A DNA stretch of 64,000 bases from the NCBI RefSeq assembly GCF_019091085.1, contig NZ_JAGXJY010000001.1, forward strand, positions 372,001-436,000, read 5' to 3'. This DNA comes from Mesorhizobium sp. GbtcB19. GTDB lineage: Bacteria > Pseudomonadota > Alphaproteobacteria > Rhizobiales > Rhizobiaceae. The notes under the pieces were generated by a model. The model was not told the origin of the DNA. It was given only the letters and a program-made list of their open reading frames with translations, and did no database searches. The translations under genes were made by a program, and so were the position numbers. Of this stretch, positions 44,415-53,849 are shown in pieces (position 1 is the stretch's first letter; every line of letters begins with the position of its first letter).

Positions 44415-45844
44415 CAGCCTCCGGCGACGAGGAAGACCGCGCCGATGGCGACGACGATCTGGCTGCGCCAGTCCCGGATGATGAAGACGACCGGGTCGTC
44501 ATGCATCTCGTCGCGCCGGGCGAGGATCCAGACGCGCATCGTCAGGTAGAGCACGATCGGCGCCAGCGGCCATATCAGCCAGGGATGCGGATAGAGCTCG
44601 CGCACCGCCGGGCTGTCCATATAGAGCGCCAGCACCAGCGCCGAGGAAAAGGCCGAAGCCATGCCGGCCTGGGCGACGATTTCCTGGTCTTCGGTGCGGT
44701 AGCCGCGACCGGCGATGCGCTCGCCCGGCGGAATGGCCGTGGTGCGCAATTCGACGAAGCGCTTCACCAGCGCCAGCGACAGGAAGAAGAAGATCGAGAA
44801 GGCGAGCAGCCAGAAGGAGACGTCGACGCCGGTGGCGGCCGCGCCCGCCAGCACGCGGATCGTGTAGAGGCCGGCAAGCGTCAGCACATCGACCAGAAGC
44901 ATGCGCTTGAAAGACAGCGAATAGGCGGTGGTGACCGCCATGTAGCCGGCAAGCACGCCCAGGAATTGGATCGGAAGGAAGAGGCTCGCCGCGATGCCGA
45001 TCGCGAGCAGCACGGCAATCGCGCCGAGACCGAACGGGATCGACAAGGCGCCGCTGGCGAAGGGCCGGTTGCGCTTTGTCGGATGCTTGCGGTCGAGCGC
45101 CAGGTCGAAGAAATCGTTGAGGATGTAGATAGCGGACGCCACGGCGCTGAAGGACAAAAACGCCAGCAGGCATTCCCAGATCATATTGGGATTGAAATAT
45201 TCGTGCGACAGCACCATCGGCACGGCGATCAGCGCGTTCTTCAGCCACTGATGCATGCGCAGCATCTTGACGTAGGTCCGAAGCGTCGGCTTCGGCGCCG
45301 GCATGGCCTCGGCTTGATGCGCCGCCTGCCAGCGCCGAGCGCTGCGGTCGGGCGCCACGACCAGCGCGTTGCGCGCGGCGTCGAACACCTTGAGGTCGTG
45401 GCGGCTGTTGCCGGCATAGTCGAAGCCGGCATCGCCATAGGCGGCGACAAGCGCTGCGCACTTGCGGCCCGAGGTCATGTTGTGCGGGCCGTCGGTCGCC
45501 AGCACGCGATCGAAAATGCCGAGATACGCCGCGATCGCTTCGGCGAATTTGCGCGGCGTTCCCGTCGCCAGCACGATCACGCGGCCCTCCCGATGCTCGG
45601 CGCGCAAGCGGTCAAGCAAGTCCTGACGGTAAGGCAGCGAGGCCGGGTCTATGTCGACGCGCCTGGCGATTTCCTGCTTCAGCCGCGCCGGGCCGCCGGT
45701 CAGCCAGAGCGGTAGCAGAAAGAGATAGAGCGGGTTCTTCTTGAGGAGGATGAACAGGCCTTCCCACAGAAGATCGGTTGCAATCAGCGTCCCGTCGAGA
45801 TCGACCGCAAGCGCAATTGCGTTCCTGTCCGACCTCGCGTCCAT
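44411..45844 (-). CDS. HAD-phosphatase/UbiA prenyltransferase fusion (DPPR-synthase-like)
   Basis: The 477-residue fusion has an N-terminal HAD domain (DLDGTL near residue 15, ATGTPRKFAE, GNSRHDLKVF). From about residue 190 a UbiA domain follows with NDFFDLALDRKHPTKRNRP, the same D-x3-D-x2-HPTKR-x-RP pattern as the mycobacterial 5-phosphoribosyl:decaprenyl-phosphate transferase, and about eight helices. Together it could make polyprenyl-phosphoryl-5-phosphoribose and remove the 5-phosphate in one polypeptide. It is the first gene of the eight-gene operon. Upstream 45845-46105 holds its promoter and a terminator of the next gene. Confidence 0.85.
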   Translation of the reverse strand: MDARSDRNAIALAVDLDGTLIATDLLWEGLFILLKKNPLYLFLLPLWLTGGPARLKQEIARRVDIDPASLPYRQDLLDRLRAEHREGRVIVLATGTPRKFAEAIAAYLGIFDRVLATDGPHNMTSGRKCAALVAAYGDAGFDYAGNSRHDLKVFDAARNALVVAPDRSARRWQAAHQAEAMPAPKPTLRTYVKMLRMHQWLKNALIAVPMVLSHEYFNPNMIWECLLAFLSFSAVASAIYILNDFFDLALDRKHPTKRNRPFASGALSIPFGLGAIAVLLAIGIAASLFLPIQFLGVLAGYMAVTTAYSLSFKRMLLVDVLTLAGLYTIRVLAGAAATGVDVSFWLLAFSIFFFLSLALVKRFVELRTTAIPPGERIAGRGYRTEDQEIVAQAGMASAFSSALVLALYMDSPAVRELYPHPWLIWPLAPIVLYLTMRVWILARRDEMHDDPVVFIIRDWRSQIVVAIGAVFLVAGGW

Positions 45845-46047
45845 TGTCCTGCCCCGATCAGGCGCAGGATCCCGAAACTCCGATCTCGGAAAGGATCACG
45901 CGCCAATTCAACCCACGCCATGTGCCGGCGTCCTCGGGTTCGGATATAGCGGGAGATGACGCAGCGAACGTTAAAACGCCCGGTTGCAGCGCATTGTCAT
46001 ACCGGTTTTTCAGCGTCATCGTTAAGCGACGCCTACCGGGAACGATA

Positions 46048-46073
46048 AAAGGCCGGACATCGGTCCGGCCTTT
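46048..46073 (-). terminator. Terminator after small exported protein gene
   Basis: Perfect 11-base arms AAAGGCCGGAC and GTCCGGCCTTT with an ATCG loop; on the minus strand followed by TATCG, 33 bases past the stop codon. Confidence 0.85.
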
Positions 46074-46105
46074 GCCAATCCTGCAACGCCAACTCGTGGC
46101 GAGGC

Positions 46106-46369
46106 TTACTTGATACGGGCCGCGCCGCCCGAAATTTCGACCGTTTCGGAACCGGTCAGGGCTTCGAGGTCACCATTGGGCAAGGTGACGAAGCAGCCGT
46201 TCGAGCAGAACTCCACCGTCTCGCCGGCACCGAGCGTCAGCTCGCTCTTGGCGCCGCCTTCGGTCACGACCAGGGTCCGCGTCTGAGCGTCCTTGTTGAT
46301 CGCGCTGGCGGCGAAAGCCGAACCGCCCAATGCCAGCAAAGCGATGGCGGCAACGACAGACTTCCACAT
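46106..46369 (-). CDS. Small exported protein, unknown
   Basis: ATG at 46369 gives 87 residues with a signal peptide (SVVAAIALLALGGSAFA). The mature part of about 65 residues, with two Cys (VEFCSNGCFVTL), may form one disulfide. Beta-strand-rich, periplasmic, unknown function. Single-gene unit with its own terminator; the 181 bases upstream are gene-free. Confidence 0.75.
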   Translation of the reverse strand: MWKSVVAAIALLALGGSAFAASAINKDAQTRTLVVTEGGAKSELTLGAGETVEFCSNGCFVTLPNGDLEALTGSETVEISGGAARIK

Positions 46370-46550
46370 TGCTATTCCGGTGTTCACACACCGCCTCTGT
46401 TCAAATTTGCAAGGCATTCTCGCCCTTTGCATCGAAGCTTATATGAGATGTTACCTGAACCGCAACTGAATGCCGCATTCATGCCACAATCGGTTTTGGG
46501 GCATCGGATGAGCAACGTGCTCCGGCGTTTCACCCGAATGTCGATGCACC

Positions 46551-49040
46551 TTAGCTGGGATCGGGCTTCCGCCCCTTCCGTTTCATCTTGGCTAGCCGCT
46601 CCCGCTCGGCCGCGGCTTCCTCCTCCAGCCTCTGGCGCTCGGCGAATTCGGCCTCGATCTTGTCGTCGTCGATCGGCCAAGCTTCGTGCTTCCTGCTCTC
46701 GACCACGGCGCGCGGTGTCGATGGGATCTCGATCTGCTCTTCCTCGAAGATATCGGAGATGGCGAAGCGGATATCGTTCTGCACGACGCTGCCGTTCATG
46801 ATGTCGGCCACGAACACGCGGACTTCGAATTCGAGCGCGGCAAGTCCGAAATTGGCGAAGAGAACGAATGGCTCGGGATTCTTCAGCACCATCGGATGGG
46901 CGCGTGCGATGTTGGCCAACAAGGCATGGACGCGCTTGACGTCGCTGCCATAGGCGACGCCGACCTTGATGTCGACGCGGCCGAGCTTGTTGCGGTGCGT
47001 CCAGTTGCCGACGGCATTGTTGATGAGGTTCGAGTTGGGTAGGATCACCGACTGCCGCTGGAAGGTCTCGATCTCGGTGGCGCGCACGCTGATCTTCCTG
47101 ACCGTGCCGCTGACGTCGCCGGCGACGATCCAGTCGCCGACCTTGAACGGCCGCTCGGCAAGCAGGATGAGGCCCGAAACGAAATTCGACACGACGTTCT
47201 GCAGGCCGAAGCCGATACCCAGCGAAAGCGCGCCGGCAACCAGCGCCAAGTTGGAAAGATCGATGCCTGCAGCCGAGATGCCGACAAGACCGGCAACCGC
47301 GACGCCGGCATAGCCGACGCCGAGGCGGATCGAGTTGCGCACGCCGGCATCGACCTTGCCGCGCGCCATCACCGAGCCATCCAGCCAACCCTGGAACCAG
47401 CGTGTCAGGAAATAGCCGATGATGAAGACGACGATACCGCTGAGGATGCCGAGGAAAGAGATCGTTACCGAGCCGATGGTGACACCGGTCGCAAGCTTAT
47501 AGGCCCAGGCCTCGATGTCGCCGGGCTGAAAACCCCACATCAGAAGGATCAGCGGCAGGAACACCAGCACGATCATCAGGTTGATGGCGATGCTGACCAC
47601 CAGGCCGAGCTGGTCGAGTGCGGTATCCTCGTAGCTGGAATTTGTCGAAAGCCAGCGCCCGACCGAAGTGTCGGCGAAGCCGCCCTCCTCGCCGATCGCG
47701 CGCGCCGACAGGAAGCCGATATAGGCCGTCACCAGCGCGGTGCCGGTGACCACGACCTGGAACGAAACGAAAAGCGCTAGACCGATATAGCCGAGCAGCG
47801 CCGCGGCAATGGTGAACAGGCCGAGCCCGATGGCGATGAAACGAAGCCAGGCCGGCCAGGGACGCCATGAACCGTCGGCCGCCCTGAACGGGCGCAGCAA
47901 CCCCATCAGGATCAGGATGACGCCGACGATGATGGTGGCGACGAAGCTCCTCGCAATCGTCAGTGACAGCGGCGACCCCATCTTCTCGTTGACGACCGAC
48001 AGGAAGTAGTTGAAGCCCAATACGATTGCCATCGCCGTTGCCAGGCCGACGAGCCAGCGCGCCGGACCGGTCGCGACCGGGATCAGCCGCCAGTTGGGCA
48101 ACCGCGGCTCGAGCGCCGCATTGGTCAGCCGGTTGACGCAGAACACCGTGCCGATCACGGTCAGCAAGGCGTTGAGGAACGTCCCGATATCGCCACGCAG
48201 AACGGTGTAGTAGTTGAAGAAGAACACGGCCGAGGCGAAGAAGGCGCCAAGCGCCGCGGTCGGCAGCAATGTCGACCAGAAGGCGACGGAAAGCCGGCTG
48301 AGATAGGATGGCTCTTCAACGGTGGGATCGGCCTCGAAGATGCGGCCGAACAGGCGCCTGCCGCCGATGAAAAGCACCGCCGCAAGCACCAGCGCCATGA
48401 ACGTCGCGGCAAGAATTGCCTGGAACTTGAACTTGAGCGCGAAGCTCAGCCAGGACGACACCGCCTTGTAGAGGCCCGTGAACTGCTCATGCGCGTCGGA
48501 AAAGGCCTGCGGGCTCAGCGCTTCGGTCAGATCATAATGCTTGGTGATGACGTTGCGGAAAAGCTCGCTGCGCATGACCGCGATCTTGTCGACCAGCCCG
48601 TTGACGCGGATCGACAGGTTTTGCGCGCTGGCGACGACCGCGTTGATCTCGGCCTTCTCCGAGGCAAGCGCGCCGCGCTCGTTGCTGACGATCACCGGCT
48701 CGGGAGGCTGCCCCTGCGCCGGCGGCGCGCCAAGCACTTCGATGCGGTTGTTGATGTCGTTGAGGCGCGGCCGGAATGCCAGCGCGCTGGTCAGCGCCGC
48801 CCGCGAAATATCCTCGAGCTGCAGCCGGACGTCGACCAGTCCGGCATCGTCCTCGTCGGGGTCGCTGAGTTTCTTCTCCAGCCCGTCGGTCTTGGTCGTC
48901 AGGTCCTGGATGACCTTGGTCTGGTCGGCGATGAGCTGCGACGAGCCATGGCCGATCGCCTGCGCCGACGCCTCGAGCGCCGGCTGCCCGAAGGCAGCGA
49001 CTATGACGACCAGAATCAGGCGTAGCAGGCGCAGGAACAT
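46551..49040 (-). CDS. Large MscS-type mechanosensitive channel (DUF3772)
   Basis: ATG at 49040 gives 829 residues with a signal peptide (LLRLILVVIVAAFGQPALEASAQA). A periplasmic coiled-coil DUF3772 region (about 30-230) and about ten membrane helices follow. The MscS core lies near residue 600-680 (LALVAGALSLGIGFGLQNVVSNFVSGLILLAERPFKVGDWI, IETFQRQSVILPNSNLINNAVGNW), with a cytoplasmic tail after it. It would release solutes on hypo-osmotic shock, a sensible neighbour for betaine genes. A longer start at 49130 lacks support. Confidence 0.88.
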   Translation of the reverse strand: MFLRLLRLILVVIVAAFGQPALEASAQAIGHGSSQLIADQTKVIQDLTTKTDGLEKKLSDPDEDDAGLVDVRLQLEDISRAALTSALAFRPRLNDINNRIEVLGAPPAQGQPPEPVIVSNERGALASEKAEINAVVASAQNLSIRVNGLVDKIAVMRSELFRNVITKHYDLTEALSPQAFSDAHEQFTGLYKAVSSWLSFALKFKFQAILAATFMALVLAAVLFIGGRRLFGRIFEADPTVEEPSYLSRLSVAFWSTLLPTAALGAFFASAVFFFNYYTVLRGDIGTFLNALLTVIGTVFCVNRLTNAALEPRLPNWRLIPVATGPARWLVGLATAMAIVLGFNYFLSVVNEKMGSPLSLTIARSFVATIIVGVILILMGLLRPFRAADGSWRPWPAWLRFIAIGLGLFTIAAALLGYIGLALFVSFQVVVTGTALVTAYIGFLSARAIGEEGGFADTSVGRWLSTNSSYEDTALDQLGLVVSIAINLMIVLVFLPLILLMWGFQPGDIEAWAYKLATGVTIGSVTISFLGILSGIVVFIIGYFLTRWFQGWLDGSVMARGKVDAGVRNSIRLGVGYAGVAVAGLVGISAAGIDLSNLALVAGALSLGIGFGLQNVVSNFVSGLILLAERPFKVGDWIVAGDVSGTVRKISVRATEIETFQRQSVILPNSNLINNAVGNWTHRNKLGRVDIKVGVAYGSDVKRVHALLANIARAHPMVLKNPEPFVLFANFGLAALEFEVRVFVADIMNGSVVQNDIRFAISDIFEEEQIEIPSTPRAVVESRKHEAWPIDDDKIEAEFAERQRLEEEAAAERERLAKMKRKGRKPDPS

Positions 49041-49234
49041 GAGTTTGTTGGCGACTCGCGGCCGAAATATCCTCGAAATTCCCGCCCTTGATAAAGACCG
49101 GCCTATCAGGCGGCAAGCCGTCCCGATCATGCCGGCAAGAGTCGGCCTGTCGAAAAGCGATGGCGCAATCTTGGCTTTGCGCTTCCCGCCTGCTCTATAG
49201 TCTGCCGCCTCGCATCATAAGGACGATAGGAAGA

Positions 49235-50494
49235 ATGGCGGAATATTCAGCCTTTTCGCTGCTCAAGAACGCGCTGACGGGCAACAAGGATTGGAAGCCC
49301 GCCTGGCGCAAGCCGGACCCAAAGGCTTCCTATGACGTGATCGTCATCGGCGGCGGCGGCCACGGCCTTTCGACCGCCTATTACCTTGCCAAGGAACACG
49401 GCATCACCAATGTCGCGGTGCTGGAAAAGGGCTGGCTGGGTTCCGGTAATGTCGGCCGCAACACCACGGCGGTGCGCTCCAACTATCTCCTGCCGCAGAA
49501 CACCCGCTTCTACGAACATTCGATGAAGCTGTGGGAGAACCTTTCGCACGACCTCAACTATAACGTCATGTTCTCGCAGCGCGGCTGTCTGAACCTCGCG
49601 CACACGCCCGCCCAGCTCGACGATTACGCAAGGCGCGGCAACGCCATGCGCCATCTCGGCGTCGATGCCGACCTGATGAGCGTCGATCAGATCAAGCGGC
49701 TCGTGCCGGCGCTGGACATCTCCGGATCGGCGCGCTTCCCGGTTCTTGGCGGGCTGATGCAGCGGCGCGCCGGCAGCGCCCGTCACGACGCCGTCGCTTG
49801 GGGCTATGCGCGCGGCGCCGACCGGCGCGGCGTCGACATCATCGAGAATTGCGAGGTTACCGGCTTCCTGCGCGACGGCGGCCGCATCACCGGCGTTTCG
49901 ACGACGCGCGGCGAGATCCGCGCCAAGAAGGTCGCGCTGGCGGTTGCCGGCAGCACCGGCCGCGTCATGCAGCTCGCCGGCATTTCGCATATGCCGATCG
50001 AAAGCCACGTGCTGCAGGCCTTCGTCTCGGAATCGCTGAAGCCGATCATCGACACGATCCTGACCTTCGGCATGGGCCACTTCTACATCTCGCAGTCCGA
50101 CAAGGGCGGCCTCGTCTATGGCGGCGACCTCGACGGCTACAACAGCTACGCTCAGCGCGGCAGCCTGCCGATCGTCGACGAGGTGATGAGCGAGATGGTG
50201 GCGCTGTTCCCTGGCCTGGCACGGGTACGCATGCTGCGCTCCTGGGGCGGGCTGTGCGACATGACGATGGACGGCTCGCCGATCATCACCACCGGCCCGC
50301 TGCCGGGCATGTATCTCAATTGCGGCTGGTGCTACGGCGGCTTCAAGGCGACGCCCGCCTCCGGCTGGTGCTTTGCCCACACCATCGCCAAGGACGAGCC
50401 GCACGAATTCAACGCGCCCTTCACGCTCGACCGTTTCTACCGCGGCCTCGTCATCGACGACAAAGGCCAGGGCGCGACGCCCAGATTGCATTAG
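49235..50494 (+). CDS. soxB: Sarcosine oxidase beta subunit
   Basis: ATG at 49235 after AAGGACGATAGGAAG gives 419 residues. FAD motif VIVIGGGGHGLSTAYYLAKEHG, then GSGNVGRNTTAVRSNYL and the C-terminal LPGMYLNCGWCYGGFKATPASGW typical of the heterotetrameric enzyme. It binds FAD and the covalent FMN near the beta/alpha interface and oxidises sarcosine to glycine. First gene of soxBDAG; a dispersed palindrome (copy D) separates it from soxD. Confidence 0.95.
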   Translation: MAEYSAFSLLKNALTGNKDWKPAWRKPDPKASYDVIVIGGGGHGLSTAYYLAKEHGITNVAVLEKGWLGSGNVGRNTTAVRSNYLLPQNTRFYEHSMKLWENLSHDLNYNVMFSQRGCLNLAHTPAQLDDYARRGNAMRHLGVDADLMSVDQIKRLVPALDISGSARFPVLGGLMQRRAGSARHDAVAWGYARGADRRGVDIIENCEVTGFLRDGGRITGVSTTRGEIRAKKVALAVAGSTGRVMQLAGISHMPIESHVLQAFVSESLKPIIDTILTFGMGHFYISQSDKGGLVYGGDLDGYNSYAQRGSLPIVDEVMSEMVALFPGLARVRMLRSWGGLCDMTMDGSPIITTGPLPGMYLNCGWCYGGFKATPASGWCFAHTIAKDEPHEFNAPFTLDRFYRGLVIDDKGQGATPRLH

Positions 50495-50497
50495 GGG

Positions 50498-50544
50498 ACC
50501 ATGATCCCAAAACGTGGGAACCGGTTTTTGGAAAAGATCATGGT
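50498..50544. repeat. Dispersed intergenic palindrome, copy D
   Basis: Outer arms ACCATGATC and GATCATGGT; inner arms CCAAAA and TTTTGG. Compared with copy A (CCGAAAA/TTTTCGG) both arms changed together. It lies between soxB and soxD. Confidence 0.8.
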
Positions 50545-50565
50545 TGAACAAGAAGATACAAGAAA

Positions 50566-50859
50566 ATGCTGATCACTTGTCCCTATTGCGGCCCGCGCGA
50601 CGTCATCGAATTCACCTACCAGGGCGACGGCAACCGCGAGCGTCCGCAGCCCGCCTCGCAGAACCTCGACGCCTGGAATGCCTATGTCTACGACCGGCTG
50701 AACCCGGCCGGCGACCACAACGAAATCTGGCAGCATTCCGGCGGCTGCCGTTCGCATCTGCGCGTCGTGCGCAACACGCTCACGCACGAAATCCGCAGCA
50801 CCACCTTTGCCCGTGGCGGCCACAAATCTGCTGACAACAGGGCGGAGGGCCGCTCGTGA
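50566..50859 (+). CDS. soxD: Sarcosine oxidase delta subunit
   Basis: 97 residues, MLITCPYCGPRDVIEFTYQG onward, with Cys-x2-Cys at the N-terminus and HSGGCRSHL near residue 60 forming the zinc site of the delta subunit. It binds zinc and stabilises the heterotetramer. Its stop overlaps the GTG start of soxA by 4 bases. Confidence 0.95.
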   Translation: MLITCPYCGPRDVIEFTYQGDGNRERPQPASQNLDAWNAYVYDRLNPAGDHNEIWQHSGGCRSHLRVVRNTLTHEIRSTTFARGGHKSADNRAEGRS

Positions 50860-53849
50860 GCCCGCGTCGTGCCGAGACCGGCGGCCGGATCGACCGGCTG
50901 CGCACCATCCGCTTCACCTTCGACGACGCGCCCTATACCGGCCATGCCGGCGACACGCTGGCCTCGGCGCTGCTTGCCAATGGCGTGACGCTGTTCGGCC
51001 GCTCGTTCAAGTACCATCGCCCGCGCGGCCTGCTCGCCGCCGGCGTCGAGGAGCCGAACGCGCTGGTGACGGTGCTGCGCGGCGAAGTGCGCGAGCCCAA
51101 TATCGCCGCCACCATGGTCGAGATCTATGACGGGCTTGTCGCCGTCAGCCAGAACCGCACGCCTTCGCTCGCCTGGGACATCGGCGCGATCAACCAGCTC
51201 GGCGGCAAGATCCTGTCGGCCGGCTTCTACTACAAGACCTTCATGGGTCCGGTGATCGGCCCGATGAAGGGCACACGCTTCTGGATGTTCTGCGAGCATT
51301 TCATCCGCCGCGCCGCCGGCCTCGGCAAGGCAGGCACCGCTTCGGATCCGTCACGCTACGAGCGCATGAACGCGTTCTGCGACGTGCTGGTGGTCGGCTC
51401 CGGTCCTGCCGGCCTGATGGCGGCAAAGGCCGCCGCCGACCAGGGCGCGCGCGTCATCCTTGCCGACCTCGAAGCCCATTTTGGCGGCTCCGCCAACTGG
51501 TCGGGCGAAACCATCGATGGCATGCCAGCCGCCGACTGGGCCCAGCGCGCGGTCAAGCAGCTCGAAGGCAATGACAATGTGCGGCTTTTGCCGCGCACGA
51601 CGGTGTGGGGCTATTATGACGGCAACACGCTGGCCGCGCTGGAACGGGTAACCGACCACAAGGAAGCGCCCGCAAAGGGCGAGCCGCGTCAGCGCTACTG
51701 GGCGATCCGCGCCGGCACGGTGGTGCTTGCGACCGGCTCCTTCGAGCGACCGCTGGTGTTTCCGGGCAACGACCGTCCCGGCGTCATGCTGGCGCATGCG
51801 GCCGAGCGCTACGCCAATGAATATGGCGTGCTGCCTGGACAGCGCATCGCGCTGTTCACCAACAATGACAGCGCCTACCGCTCTGCCCTTGCCTTGAAGA
51901 AGGCGGGAGCGGCGATCGTCGCCATCGTCGATGTCCGCAGCGACGTCTCAAACGAGATGCGCAAGCTGACGAGCGAAGCCGAGGCCGAGCTGCTTGCCGG
52001 CCATGCGGTGATCGCGACTGAAGGCGGTAAGGCGCTCACCGGCCTCAAGGTGCAGCGCTTCGACTTTATGAGCGGTGCGCTCAGTGGCGACGAGCGCAGC
52101 ATCCATGCCGACTGCCTTCTGATGTCGGGCGGCTGGTCGCCGACGATCCACCTCGCCAGCCAGGCCGGCGCGAAGGCTGAATGGGATCCGGCGAGACAGG
52201 CCTTCCTGCCGCCAAAGCCGACGCAGCGCTGGATCGGCGCCGGCGCCTTCACCGGCAGCTTTTCGACTGCTGAGGCCATTGCCGAAGGCCGCGCGGCTGG
52301 CCTTCAAGCCGCCGGCGGGGCAGCATCGCCCGCGCCGCTGACGGTCGTCGAAGCGGCCCCGGGCGACCCCGATCCGGCGCCGATCTTCGAGATCAAAGCC
52401 AAGGGCAAGAGCTTCGTCGATTTCCAGCACGACGTGACCGCCGAGGATGTGCGGCTCGCGCATCGCGAAGGCTTCGTCTCGGTCGAGCATCTGAAGCGCT
52501 ACACCACGCTCGGCATGGCGACCGACCAGGGCAAGAACTCCAACGTGCCGGGTCTCGCCATCATGGCCGAAGCGCTCGGCAAGCCGATCCCCGAAGTCGG
52601 CACGACACGCTTCCGCCCGCCTTACACGGCGGTGTCGATCGGCTCGCTGGCCGCCGAACGTTTTGGCGACCTGAAGCCGGAACGGCTGACGCCGATGCAT
52701 GACTGGCACATCGCCAACGGCGCAAGAATGTATTCGGCCGGCCTCTGGTACCGCCCGATGATCTACGGCCTTGCCGGCGAAACGGTCGAGCAGGCCTATG
52801 TCCGCGAAGCCAAGGCAACGCGCGAAAGCGCCGGCATCGTCGATGTTTCGACGCTGGGCAAGATAGCGGTTCAGGGACCCGACGCGGCCGAGTTCCTCGA
52901 TCGCGTCTACACCAACATGTTCTCCACGCTTGCGGTCGGCAAGGCCCGTTACGGACTGATGCTGCGCGAGGACGGTCTTGCCTTCGACGACGGCACCACC
53001 TGGCGGCTGGGCGAGCAGGAATTCCTGATGACCACCACCACCGCCAATGCCGGCAAGGTGATGCAGCATCTGGAATATTTCCTCGACGTCATCTGGCCGG
53101 AGCTGAAGGTCAGCGTGACCTCCGTCACCGACGAATGGGCGGGTGCCGCGATCGGCGGGCCCAAGGCGCGCGCCATCCTTGCCGCCTGCGTCACCGGCAC
53201 CGCCGTCGACAACGCCACGCTCCCCTTCATGGGCATCGTCCACGGGCAGATAGCCGGCGTTCCGGTGATGATCTGCCGGCTGTCCTTCTCCGGCGAAATG
53301 GCCTTCGAGGTCTATTCCGGCGCCGGCTACGGCACGCACGTCTGGGAGGCCTTGATCGAGGCCGGCAAGCCTTTCGACCTTGTCACCTACGGTCTCGAGG
53401 CGCTGGGAACCATGCGCATCGAGAAGGGCCATGTCACCGGCGCCGAGATCGACGGCCGCACCACCGCGCGCGATCTCCATCTCGACTGGATGCTGTCGAA
53501 GAAGAAGCCTTTCATCGGCTCGGCCATGATGGACCGCGAGGGTCTTGTCGCAAATGACCGGCTGCAGCTCGTCGGCCTGATCGCGCTCGACAACCGGCCG
53601 CTCAACGGCGGCGGCCACATCGTCGAGGAACTGGACGAGGCTAATCCGCACGATTCGCTCGGCCATATCACCGCCTGCTGCTATTCGCCGGCGCTCGGCA
53701 AATACATAGCGCTTGCGCTGGTCAAGGGCGGCAAGGCAAGGCATGGGACCCGCGCCTTCGTCTCGGACCCGCTGCGCAACCGGTTCGGACCTATCGAGAT
53801 CGTCTCCAACCACTTCTACGACCCGGACGGGAGCCGCATGCATGGCTGA
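50856..53849 (+). CDS. soxA: Sarcosine oxidase alpha subunit
   Basis: GTG start; 997 residues. N-terminal ferredoxin-like domain (FTFDDAPYTGHAGDTLASALLANG), NAD-binding Rossmann domain (VVGSGPAGLMAAKAAADQGARVI, near 175), a second domain, and a GcvT-like THF domain from about 620 to the end (AGIVDVSTLGKIAVQGPDAAEFLDRVYTN, FSGEMAFEVYSGAGYG). It binds NAD and folate and makes methylene-THF from the sarcosine methyl. It overlaps soxG by 8 bases. Confidence 0.95.
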   Translation: MSPRRAETGGRIDRLRTIRFTFDDAPYTGHAGDTLASALLANGVTLFGRSFKYHRPRGLLAAGVEEPNALVTVLRGEVREPNIAATMVEIYDGLVAVSQNRTPSLAWDIGAINQLGGKILSAGFYYKTFMGPVIGPMKGTRFWMFCEHFIRRAAGLGKAGTASDPSRYERMNAFCDVLVVGSGPAGLMAAKAAADQGARVILADLEAHFGGSANWSGETIDGMPAADWAQRAVKQLEGNDNVRLLPRTTVWGYYDGNTLAALERVTDHKEAPAKGEPRQRYWAIRAGTVVLATGSFERPLVFPGNDRPGVMLAHAAERYANEYGVLPGQRIALFTNNDSAYRSALALKKAGAAIVAIVDVRSDVSNEMRKLTSEAEAELLAGHAVIATEGGKALTGLKVQRFDFMSGALSGDERSIHADCLLMSGGWSPTIHLASQAGAKAEWDPARQAFLPPKPTQRWIGAGAFTGSFSTAEAIAEGRAAGLQAAGGAASPAPLTVVEAAPGDPDPAPIFEIKAKGKSFVDFQHDVTAEDVRLAHREGFVSVEHLKRYTTLGMATDQGKNSNVPGLAIMAEALGKPIPEVGTTRFRPPYTAVSIGSLAAERFGDLKPERLTPMHDWHIANGARMYSAGLWYRPMIYGLAGETVEQAYVREAKATRESAGIVDVSTLGKIAVQGPDAAEFLDRVYTNMFSTLAVGKARYGLMLREDGLAFDDGTTWRLGEQEFLMTTTTANAGKVMQHLEYFLDVIWPELKVSVTSVTDEWAGAAIGGPKARAILAACVTGTAVDNATLPFMGIVHGQIAGVPVMICRLSFSGEMAFEVYSGAGYGTHVWEALIEAGKPFDLVTYGLEALGTMRIEKGHVTGAEIDGRTTARDLHLDWMLSKKKPFIGSAMMDREGLVANDRLQLVGLIALDNRPLNGGGHIVEELDEANPHDSLGHITACCYSPALGKYIALALVKGGKARHGTRAFVSDPLRNRFGPIEIVSNHFYDPDGSRMHG

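Noticed and set aside
51948..53843. 631-residue minus-strand open frame
   Set aside because: Antisense to soxA; shadow frame.
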